Part shown: piece by piece, positions 1-5,166 of the stretch
Layout of the letters: each line of letters opens with the position of its first letter
Position numbering within the stretch: the first letter of the stretch is position 1
Assembly: GCA_027036655.1 (NCBI GenBank)
Contig: JALWEC010000508.1
Coordinates: 1-6,476 of the forward strand
Length of the DNA stretch: 6,476 bases
Reading direction: 5' to 3'
From: Melioribacteraceae bacterium
Lineage (GTDB): Bacteria; Bacteroidota; Ignavibacteria; Ignavibacteriales; Melioribacteraceae
Notes under the pieces: generated by a model
Told to the model about the DNA's origin: nothing
Database searches by the model: none
The model's input: only the letters and a program-made list of their open reading frames with translations
Program-made: the position numbers and the translations under genes

Positions 1-115
1 GGTAGAAATAACTTTACCGGAAAAGAACAAGCAGATTTTTGCAAGTAAATACCAAACTGTTTTACCAAGTAAAAAAGAATTAATACAATTGATTGAAAGT
101 AAAATAAATGAATAA
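1..115 (+). CDS. C-terminal end of a probable DUF1016 (YhcG-type) PDDEXK nuclease-family protein, partial
   Basis: Only the last 37 codons are visible, in the frame starting at base 2 and ending with TAA at 113-115; the rest lies upstream of the window. The tail includes LPEKNKQIFASKYQTVLPS followed by a charged helix (KKELIQLIESKINE). A segment of the type 'IFASKY..yLPteeEL' is what I remember at the extreme C-terminus of many DUF1016/YhcG proteins, which pair a DUF1016 N-terminal domain with a PDDEXK nuclease-like domain and often accompany restriction or other accessory loci. The catalytic part is outside the window, so nothing can be said about activity. The match rests on a short tail and on memory of the family, so the reading frame is much safer than the name. 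A second DUF1016-like fragment lies about 100 bases downstream, which adds some support. Confidence 0.55.
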   Translation, partial: VEITLPEKNKQIFASKYQTVLPSKKELIQLIESKINE

Positions 116-140
116 AATAAACGGTAGTGCAAAAATGAGT

Positions 141-204
141 TACAAAACTCTCACAACCGTGCGACATTTTGTATTTTTGAAACCTTTCACAAGCGTGCGA
201 GATT
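141..204. repeat. Two tandem REP-like hairpin repeats
   Basis: Two near-identical 14-mers, TCACAACCGTGCGA (151-164) and TCACAAGCGTGCGA (187-200), lie exactly 36 bases apart and differ at one base. Each is the core of an imperfect palindrome. In copy 1, TACAAAA (141-147) pairs with TTTTGTA (167-173), and inside it TC-T-CAC pairs with GTG-C-GA around an AACC loop. In copy 2, AA-C-CTT-T-CAC (181-190) pairs with GTG-C-GAG-A-TT (195-204) around AAGC. Both stems carry the same internal T/C mismatch. The shape resembles short intergenic palindromes that I associate with Bacteroidota and Ignavibacteria genomes. They may be genomic repeats, act as a transcription terminator or RNA-end stabiliser for the upstream gene, or both. 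No clean run of T follows on the plus strand. Confidence 0.55.
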
Positions 205-219
205 AATAAAAGGATTATA

Positions 220-338
220 ATGAATTGACGACATATAAAGAGTTTTTTAACGAAATAATTGAAACGATTAACAAAGCTAAATATAAAGCTTACAAACCGT
301 TAAGCGATAATAAGCAGGAAAAAATCGGGAAAGAGTAA
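220..338 (+). pseudogene. Probable remnant of a DUF1016 gene start (N-terminal fragment)
   Basis: An AGGA ribosome-binding site (211-214) sits five bases before ATG at 220, but that frame ends at once (ATG AAT TGA). One frame over, an open frame runs from 210 to TAA at 336-338. From TTG at 225 it reads LTTYKEFFNEIIETINKAKY and then about 17 more residues ending in KIGKE. 'YKeFFnEiiE.I..AkykAyK' resembles the first helix of DUF1016 proteins, which normally continues into a segment of the type 'vNkelI.lYWeIGk'. Here that continuation is missing and the frame stops three bases before iorB. The simplest reading is a decayed copy with a 1-base loss near the start codon and a deletion of nearly everything after residue 25 or so. 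The alternatives are a short real protein starting at TTG 225, or chance. The downstream end may still provide translational coupling to iorB. Confidence 0.4.
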
Positions 339-341
339 GAA

Positions 342-920
342 ATGAAAAAAGACATAATTTTATCGGGAGTAGGGGGACAGGGAATTTTATCCGTTGCGGC
401 GGTTATCGGATTAGCCGCTATGGAGGAAGGATTATTTATCAAACAATCGGAAGTGCACGGAATGAGCCAGCGCGGCGGAGCTGTGGTTTCGCATCTGAGA
501 ATTTCGGACAAAGAAATTTTCTCCGATTTAATTCCTTACGGAGCCGCCGATATGCTCCTTTCTATCGAGCCGATGGAAGCGCTTAGGTATTTGCCGTATC
601 TTTCCGAGGAGGGATGGATTATTACAAATTCCAAACCTTTCGTTAATATTTCAAATTATCCCGATTTGGAAAAAGTGCTTTCGGAAATAAAATCGAAACC
701 TCATAACGTAATTGTTGACGCGGACGAAATCGCGCGAAAAATGCATGCCCCGAAAGCGGCAAACATTGTGATTGTCGGAGCTGCGTCTCCTTATCTCGGC
801 ATCGCGTATGAAAGTCTTGAAGCGGGAATCAAAAAGATTTTCGGAAGCAAAGGAGATGAAATAATTAACCTTAACCTGGAAGCACTCCGCGCAGGAAAAG
901 AAGCCGCGGAAAAGTATTAA
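342..920 (+). CDS. iorB: Indolepyruvate:ferredoxin oxidoreductase, beta subunit
   Basis: This 192-residue protein is the small subunit of indolepyruvate oxidoreductase, a cytoplasmic 2-oxoacid:ferredoxin oxidoreductase that converts aryl pyruvates (from Trp, Phe and Tyr transamination) plus CoA to aryl-acetyl-CoA, CO2 and reduced ferredoxin. It matches the gamma-type POR/KOR domain along its whole length. Visible signatures are the glycine-rich GVGGQG (residues 9-14), the family hallmark EVHGMSQRGGAVVSHLR (37-53), a 'DMLLSIEPMEALRYLPYL' segment near the middle, and 'APKAANIVIVGAASPYLGI' towards the C-terminus. Length is normal for a stand-alone IorB. The ATG at 342 follows AAGAG at a 6-base distance and is the only start that leaves the N-terminal KKDIILSGVGGQG intact. 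The catalytic TPP and iron-sulfur centres reside on IorA, whose gene usually lies directly upstream but is not seen here. The next gene starts 10 bases downstream. Confidence 0.93.
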   Translation: MKKDIILSGVGGQGILSVAAVIGLAAMEEGLFIKQSEVHGMSQRGGAVVSHLRISDKEIFSDLIPYGAADMLLSIEPMEALRYLPYLSEEGWIITNSKPFVNISNYPDLEKVLSEIKSKPHNVIVDADEIARKMHAPKAANIVIVGAASPYLGIAYESLEAGIKKIFGSKGDEIINLNLEALRAGKEAAEKY

Positions 921-924
921 GGGA
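919..924 (+). promoter_or_regulatory. Ribosome-binding site of the DUF5916 gene
   Basis: AAGGGA overlaps the TAA stop of iorB and sits six bases before ATG at 931. With only 10 bases between the genes there is no room for a separate promoter, so the two are most likely one transcript. This site supports the 931 start, which also gives a proper signal peptide. Confidence 0.6.
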
Positions 925-930
925 ATATTA

Positions 931-3069
931 ATGAAAAAGTTCTTCTTTCTTGTTTTTATTTTTTCATCCGTTCTTTTTGCTCAGAAATCCAACCCTTGGA
1001 AAGCGCGGGCAATTAAAACCGACAGCGCAATCACGATTGACGGAAAACTAACTGAAACGGATTGGTACAAAGCGCCCCACATTACTAATTTTACGGAACA
1101 AGAACCGCGCGAAGGAGCTAAACCTACCGAGAAAACAGAAGTAGCTTTCCTTTACGATAAAAATAATCTTTATGTTGGCGTGTGGTGCTGGGACAGCAAA
1201 CCGAATGAAATTCGCGCTACAAAAATGAAACGCGATTCACACTGGTGGACGGAAGATAACTTTGAATTAATCATTAGTCCCTTTAACGATAACCGAAACG
1301 GCTATCTTTTTATTACAAATCCCAACGGAATGTTAACCGACGTACTTGTTACCGACGGAGGAAAAGCAACCAACATCAGCTGGAACGGAATTTGGGACGT
1401 TGCCACTACAATTAACGACAAAGGATGGTTCGCCGAATTTATGATTCCTTTTTCAACGCTGAAATTCCCCGATAAAGTTGAGCAAGTTTGGGGATTAAAT
1501 ATGGAGCGGAATATCCGGAGCCGGCACGAGCAGGTAGTTTGGCAGGGCTGGTCGCGAAATACCGAATTGGAACAAATTTCCAACGGCGGAGAATTAACCG
1601 GAATTCAGAATATCTATGCCGCAAAACAGTTTGAGTTTTATCCTTTTGTGTCGGGAGGCGTAAGCAAAACATCAGGCGAGAATTGGGAAAAGAAAGGAAA
1701 AGTAGGAGCAGACATAACTTATTCCATCAGTCCGACAATGAAGTTGAACGTAACGTTAAATACGGACTTCTCTCAAATTGAATCGGATCAGCACAGAATT
1801 AACTTGAGCCGTTTCTCTTTGTTTTATCCTGAAAAAAGAAAGTTTTTCCTCGAAGGGAAAAATGTTTTCGAGGTTAATTTGTCCGAGGAAACAAGGATTT
1901 TTCACAGCCGGCGGATAGGAATTAAAGATGGAGAGGAAATACCGATTTACGGCGGAGTGCGTTTGCTCGGGAAAACCGGCAACACTCACATCGGCGTTCT
2001 TACAATGCAGACCGCGGCGAAGGAGACAATCCCCACAACAAACTATACGGTACTGAGAGTTAAGCAGGACGTACTCGCGCGTTCATTTGTCGGAGCAATC
2101 GTTACCGGAAAAAACGGCGGAGCGAACAACAACTATGTTTACGGCGTTGACGGAAACTATATGACATCCAACTTTTTTGGAAATAACAATCTTGTTGTGA
2201 ACGGAGTTTTCACGCAATCCTTTACAAAAGGAGAAACAAACAGCGATAATTCCAGTTATTCACTATTTGTTGATTTCCCTAATGATTTGGTTGATTGGAG
2301 CGCGCATGTTGTTTCGGTCGGCGATAACTACAATCCGGAAATCGGATATATCAGAAGAAAAAATATTATGATGTACTCCGGGCATTTGATTTATTCTCCG
2401 CGTCCGGAAATTTGGGGTATAAAGCGATTGGAATTTAAGCCGATTGATTTTGATTACTACGAAACCAAAAGCACTCACGAAATGGAATCGCTAAATATGG
2501 AGTTTCGCCCTTTCGGATTTGAAACGGACGACGGAGAAACATTTGAGTTTAATATTATCCGCTCGTTTGACCGACTTGACGAATCTTACACAATTTTCGG
2601 AGATAACGAAATTGCCGCGGGGAAATATTGGGATACACGCTACGAATTTCAGGCGCACACCTATTATGGGAATCCGTTCTTCATTCGTGTTCAGGTTAAC
2701 TGGGGCAAGTTTTATTCGGGTAAGAGCGTTTCGCCTTTCATCGGTGGGGTTTGGTCGATTTCAAAACATTTATATCTTCACGGAACTTGGAACCGTCATA
2801 TAATCTCAATCAATGATTCGAAACTTGTAACCGACGAAGTAGGCGCCTCAGCGTCCTATTCCTTTAATCCAAAATTATTTACAAATATTTACGCCCAATG
2901 GAATAACGAGGAAAATTTAATCGTATTGAATTACAGAATAAATTGGATTCCGAAAATCGGTAGTAATTTTTATTTTGTAGTTAATCAGCTGGTCAGCACC
3001 GACGGTGGAAAATTCAGAAATACCGATTTAGCCGTTCTCGCAAAATTCGTCTGGTTCATAGCGTACTAA
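931..3069 (+). CDS. Exported DUF5916 protein with N-terminal CBM9-like domain, probable outer-membrane beta-barrel
   Basis: This is a 712-residue protein. Residues 1-17 are a Sec signal peptide: KK, a Phe/Leu/Val-rich core, and a likely cut at LFA|Q. Residues about 30-230 form a CBM9-like beta-sandwich, recognised by IDGKLTETDW (36-45), the 'NNLYVGVWCWD' strand (78-88), 'EDNFELIISPF' (108-118) and a following 'NGYLFITNPNG'. The rest matches DUF5916, including the hallmark YPEKRKFFLEG (299-309). It is rich in alternating aromatic and polar strands and ends on aromatic residues (KFVWFIAY), as expected of a barrel inserted into the outer membrane. The length is typical of the family. No function is firmly established for these proteins; the CBM9-like part suggests glycan or other ligand binding at the cell surface, which is an inference. 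The location after iorB does not clarify its role. The frame is intact, with no truncation. Confidence 0.88.
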   Translation: MKKFFFLVFIFSSVLFAQKSNPWKARAIKTDSAITIDGKLTETDWYKAPHITNFTEQEPREGAKPTEKTEVAFLYDKNNLYVGVWCWDSKPNEIRATKMKRDSHWWTEDNFELIISPFNDNRNGYLFITNPNGMLTDVLVTDGGKATNISWNGIWDVATTINDKGWFAEFMIPFSTLKFPDKVEQVWGLNMERNIRSRHEQVVWQGWSRNTELEQISNGGELTGIQNIYAAKQFEFYPFVSGGVSKTSGENWEKKGKVGADITYSISPTMKLNVTLNTDFSQIESDQHRINLSRFSLFYPEKRKFFLEGKNVFEVNLSEETRIFHSRRIGIKDGEEIPIYGGVRLLGKTGNTHIGVLTMQTAAKETIPTTNYTVLRVKQDVLARSFVGAIVTGKNGGANNNYVYGVDGNYMTSNFFGNNNLVVNGVFTQSFTKGETNSDNSSYSLFVDFPNDLVDWSAHVVSVGDNYNPEIGYIRRKNIMMYSGHLIYSPRPEIWGIKRLEFKPIDFDYYETKSTHEMESLNMEFRPFGFETDDGETFEFNIIRSFDRLDESYTIFGDNEIAAGKYWDTRYEFQAHTYYGNPFFIRVQVNWGKFYSGKSVSPFIGGVWSISKHLYLHGTWNRHIISINDSKLVTDEVGASASYSFNPKLFTNIYAQWNNEENLIVLNYRINWIPKIGSNFYFVVNQLVSTDGGKFRNTDLAVLAKFVWFIAY

Positions 3070-3129
3070 ACGTAAAACGCAAGCCAAAAGCCGAAAAAAC
3101 ATAAAAGAAACCTTTGCAAAACCTATTTT

Positions 3130-3264
3130 TGTCATATTGAGTTCGCCACAACGAAGGTGAAAACCGTCCGAAATATCTCTAAATTTGGCATAATTACCGG
3201 TTTTGAGATTCTTACCGCCAATCCGCCTTGGCGGAGGATTCGCTTCGCTCCATTCGGAATGACA
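3130..3264. repeat. 135-base intergenic repeat-like element with TGTCAT/ATGACA ends
   Basis: The element begins TGTCATATTGAG and ends CATTCGGAATGACA, so its ends are inverted copies (TGTCAT at 3130-3135, ATGACA at 3259-3264), and similarity continues weakly inward (TGTCATATTGA against TGTCATTCCGA). Inside are the 'GAAATATCTCTAAATTT' and 'GAGATTCTTACCGCC' segments and a GC-rich hairpin near the right end. The TGTCATTCCGAA...GGAATGACA type of intergenic repeat is one I recall as abundant in Bacteroidota, Chlorobi and Ignavibacteria genomes, usually between convergent genes. No transposase is encoded. It could be a MITE-like element or a spread bidirectional termination signal. With only one copy visible, the repeat status is inferred. 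Confidence 0.5.
3215..3235. repeat. GC-rich hairpin with two alternative pairings
   Basis: CCGCCAA (3215-3221) is perfectly complementary to TTGGCGG (3228-3234) around a 6-base loop. The overlapping TCCGCCTTGGCGGA (3222-3235) is itself a perfect palindrome with a 2-base centre. Only one of the two can form at a time. It lies between convergent genes inside the larger repeat element and could slow transcription from either side. It lacks a following T-run, so it is not called a standard terminator. Confidence 0.5.
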
Positions 3265-3288
3265 TAGCACGGGGTTATGCAAAGCCTT

Positions 3289-3882
3289 CTATTTATTCAA
3301 TCCTGCCAATGCGCGTTTTATAATTTCCTCAAGCTGCAAGTCGGGTGATTTACTTAAAATATGCGATACCGCCAATTCCGCTTTCTTGCTGTTGTAGCCC
3401 AAGCTCATTAAAGCGGCGATTGCATCTCCTTTTACCGCGTAAGCTTCAGCCGGAATTCCGGTGGTTTCCACTCCGGTAACCGAGCCGATTTTATCTTTTA
3501 GTTCAATAATCAGCCTTTCCGCCGTTTTCTTCCCGATTCCGGGAATACTTACAATGCGAGGAACGTCGTGTGCCTGAATCGCTTCAACAAGTTCGCGGCT
3601 TTGAATGCCGGAAAGTATTCCGAGAGCAAGCTTCGGACCTATTCCGCTTATTCCGATTAACAGCTCAAAAACGGCTTTTTCTTCTCCCTTATAAAAGCCG
3701 TACAAATTCATGGCGTCTTCCCGAACGCTTAGATAGGTGAAGAGTTCGGCGGTTTCGCCGTCGGCGGGGAGTTTGTCAAAAGTGGAAAGAGAAACATTTA
3801 CGATGTAACCTACGCCGTTAACATCCAATAAAACGGAGGTCGGCTTTTTGCTTAATATTTTTCCTCTTAAAAATCCAATCAT
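3289..3882 (-). CDS. ruvA: Holliday junction branch migration complex subunit RuvA
   Basis: RuvA is 197 residues here, the usual length. It binds four-way DNA junctions as a tetramer and loads the RuvB helicase rings that drive branch migration. The three expected parts are visible: an N-terminal OB-fold (1-62, starting MIGFLRGKI, with 'VNGVGYIV'); the acidic pin residues Glu55-Asp56 in 'SVREDAMNLYGF', which help keep the junction open; two helix-hairpin-helix motifs, ISGIGPKLAL (78-87) and IPGIGKKTAERL (113-124), which contact the DNA backbone; and a C-terminal RuvB-binding domain (about 150-197, 'DAIAALMSLGYNSKKAE'). A linker of moderate length joins the last two. The ATG at 3882 lies 3 bases after the ruvC stop, behind a good GTGAGGT site. 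It is the last gene of the unit; ruvB, which often follows, is replaced by a convergent gap. Confidence 0.96.
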   Translation of the reverse strand: MIGFLRGKILSKKPTSVLLDVNGVGYIVNVSLSTFDKLPADGETAELFTYLSVREDAMNLYGFYKGEEKAVFELLIGISGIGPKLALGILSGIQSRELVEAIQAHDVPRIVSIPGIGKKTAERLIIELKDKIGSVTGVETTGIPAEAYAVKGDAIAALMSLGYNSKKAELAVSHILSKSPDLQLEEIIKRALAGLNK

Positions 3883-3885
3883 AAT

Positions 3886-4422
3886 TTACCTCACTATTAA
3901 ATCGGGATTGTTATCAACGAAGGTTTTCCAGCTTTTCCCGGAAGATTTATTCTCATTTGCCTTAAATGCATGACAGACGGCAACCGCGAGAGCGTCGGTT
4001 TCATCAAAAGTTTTATCGTCGTTTCCCAAAGCAAGCAGGCGGGTTATCATAAACCGGACTTGTTTTTTGGAAGCGGCGCCTTTTCCCACAACAGATTGTT
4101 TAACCGAGCGGGGGGAATATTCCGCCGTGTTGATATTATTTTGAACCGCGGCAAGAATCGAAATTCCGCGAGCATATCCGATCTTCATTGTCGATTGAAT
4201 ATTTTTCCCGTAAAATGCCGTTTCTATTGCAAATTCATCAGGCTCAAATGTTTTTATCAGGGAAAAAAGATCGTCGTAAATTATTTTTAAACGGATTCCC
4301 ATGGGAGTTCTTGGCGGGGGTTTTATAATGCCGGAAGTGATGTAGGTGAGTTTATTCTTTTCATATTGAATAATCCCGAAACCTGTAATTAAAGTTCCGG
4401 GATCAACTCCGAGAATTTTCAT
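3886..4422 (-). CDS. ruvC: Crossover junction endodeoxyribonuclease RuvC
   Basis: RuvC is the dimeric Holliday junction resolvase that nicks two opposing strands at junctions handled by RuvAB. The protein is 178 residues, normal for the family, with an RNase H-like fold. The four metal-binding acids are all present: Asp7 in ILGVDPGT, Glu67 in FAIETAFYGKN, and Asp140 and Asp143 in FDETDALAVAVCH. An aromatic residue (Phe70) follows Glu67, as in the E. coli enzyme. The basic 'VVGKGAASKKQV' stretch (111-122) fits the DNA-contacting loop. The start ATG overlaps the yebC stop by one base (TAATG), a classic coupling arrangement with only a weak GAAGAA stretch upstream. A short proline run (Pro35-37, in IIKPPPRTP) is worth noting next to yebC. 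The enzyme appears intact and active. Confidence 0.96.
   Translation of the reverse strand: MKILGVDPGTLITGFGIIQYEKNKLTYITSGIIKPPPRTPMGIRLKIIYDDLFSLIKTFEPDEFAIETAFYGKNIQSTMKIGYARGISILAAVQNNINTAEYSPRSVKQSVVGKGAASKKQVRFMITRLLALGNDDKTFDETDALAVAVCHAFKANENKSSGKSWKTFVDNNPDLIVR
3888..3894 (-). promoter_or_regulatory. Ribosome-binding site of ruvA inside the end of ruvC
   Basis: On the minus strand GTGAGGT includes the last two sense codons of ruvC and the first base of its stop. GAGG stands six bases from the ruvA ATG. Ribosomes finishing ruvC sit on this site, so ruvA translation is probably coupled to that of ruvC. Confidence 0.65.
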
Positions 4423-5156
4423 TATTCTTCATCGTCTAAAAAATTAGCGTTGGAGTAAACGTTTTGGACGTCGTCGTTATCTTCGAGCATGTCGATAAGT
4501 TTCAAAACCTTTTCCTGTGCCTCGCCGGAAACGTCCACCGTATTTTTTGCAATCCACTGAAGCGACGCGTTTTCAATTTCAATGCCCGCTTCCGCAAGGG
4601 CTTTGCGAACATCTTCAAAGGTCTCTACTTCGGTTGTAACTTCAAAGTAGTCGTCGTCGAGCTGAATATCTTCAGCGCCTGCGTCAAGAACAATTTCCAT
4701 AATATCGTCTTCGGTTTTTCCCTGTGCGGGGAATGTGATTACGCCCTTTCTGTCAAACATCCAGAGCACCGATCCGGATTCTCCCATCGAGCCGCCGTAC
4801 TTGCTGAAAAGATGTCTTACTTCGGCGACGGTTCTGTTTTTGTTGTCTGTAACGCTTTCAACCAAAATTGCAACTCCGCTCGGTCCGTAACCTTCGTATG
4901 TCAGCTCGGTATATTGAACTCCTTCGAGTTCGCCCGTGGCTTTTTTAATTGCGCGTTCGATGTTGTCCATAGGCATATTGGCGGATTTTGCGTTATCTAT
5001 GGCGAGACGCAGTCTCGGATTTGCGCCGGGATCGCCTCCGCCTTGACGAGCGGCAATAGTAATTTCTTTAATTAGCTTTGTAAAAAGTTTTCCACGTTTT
5101 GCATCAATTACGGCTTTCTTTCTTTTAATGGTTGACCATTTTGAATGTCCGGACAT
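4422..5156 (-). CDS. yebC: YebC/PmpR family protein (transcriptional regulator / translation factor)
   Basis: This 244-residue protein has the full YebC/TACO1 signature: MSGHSKWSTIKRKKAVIDAK at the N-terminus, 'GGGDPGANPRLRLAIDNAKS' (about 39-58), 'MPMDNIERAIKKATGE' (61-76), 'YEGYGPSGVAILVE' (87-100) and 'NRTVAEVRHLFSKYGGSMGESGSVLWMF' (107-134), followed by the acidic C-terminal alpha/beta domains that end in LDDEE. Family members are cytoplasmic. They have been described as DNA-binding regulators (PmpR, quorum sensing) and, in mitochondria (TACO1) and some bacteria, as ribosome-associated factors that help translate proline-rich stretches; which role applies here cannot be told from sequence alone. 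The ATG at 5156 follows TGAGGT at 5 bases and is 7 bases from the recJ stop. It overlaps ruvC by one base, and the yebC-ruvC-ruvA order is common in bacteria. Confidence 0.95.
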   Translation of the reverse strand: MSGHSKWSTIKRKKAVIDAKRGKLFTKLIKEITIAARQGGGDPGANPRLRLAIDNAKSANMPMDNIERAIKKATGELEGVQYTELTYEGYGPSGVAILVESVTDNKNRTVAEVRHLFSKYGGSMGESGSVLWMFDRKGVITFPAQGKTEDDIMEIVLDAGAEDIQLDDDYFEVTTEVETFEDVRKALAEAGIEIENASLQWIAKNTVDVSGEAQEKVLKLIDMLEDNDDVQNVYSNANFLDDEE

Positions 5157-5160
5157 TTTT

Positions 5161-5166
5161 ACCTCA
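5161..5166 (-). promoter_or_regulatory. Ribosome-binding site of yebC overlapping the recJ stop
   Basis: The minus strand reads TGA GGTAAAA ATG: the TGA stop of recJ supplies the start of a TGAGGT Shine-Dalgarno site, with GAGG five bases from the yebC ATG. This fixes the yebC start and suggests that the same ribosomes or transcript serve both genes. The very similar GTGAGGTAAA before ruvA shows that this is a favoured site in this genome. Confidence 0.65.

Larger units (their letters stand above)
3070..3288. other. Convergent intergenic region without a gene
   Basis: This gap separates the stops of the plus-strand DUF5916 gene and the minus-strand ruvA. Most of it is a repeat-like element at 3130-3264, listed separately. 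The flanks (3070-3129 and 3265-3288) hold no recognisable gene or RNA. No textbook intrinsic terminator (GC stem followed directly by a T-run) is visible for either direction. The reading frame crossing the gap on the minus strand translates the repeat and has no ribosome-binding site or familiar domain. Confidence 0.6.

Noticed and set aside
141..204. A minimal CRISPR array (two repeats, one spacer)
   Set aside because: The repeat is only 14 bases with a one-base difference, the spacer would be about 22 bases, and no cas gene is present; the palindromic structure fits REP-like elements better.
135..206. A 23-codon frame from ATG at 135 through both REP-like copies
   Set aside because: It is explained by the 36-base repeat spacing, which is a multiple of three. 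There is no ribosome-binding site and no recognisable domain.
1302..1989. Three overlapping minus-strand frames opposite the DUF5916 gene
   Set aside because: All are antisense to a continuous DUF5916 reading frame and lack ribosome-binding sites or known motifs.
3028..3282. A minus-strand 84-codon frame over the convergent gap
   Set aside because: It translates the intergenic repeat and the antisense end of the DUF5916 gene, has no plausible start context and shows no family resemblance.
4464..5075. A long (203-codon) plus-strand open frame opposite yebC
   Set aside because: It lies entirely antisense to a clearly real, conserved yebC. The Phe/Asn/Val-rich translation is typical of a shadow frame.
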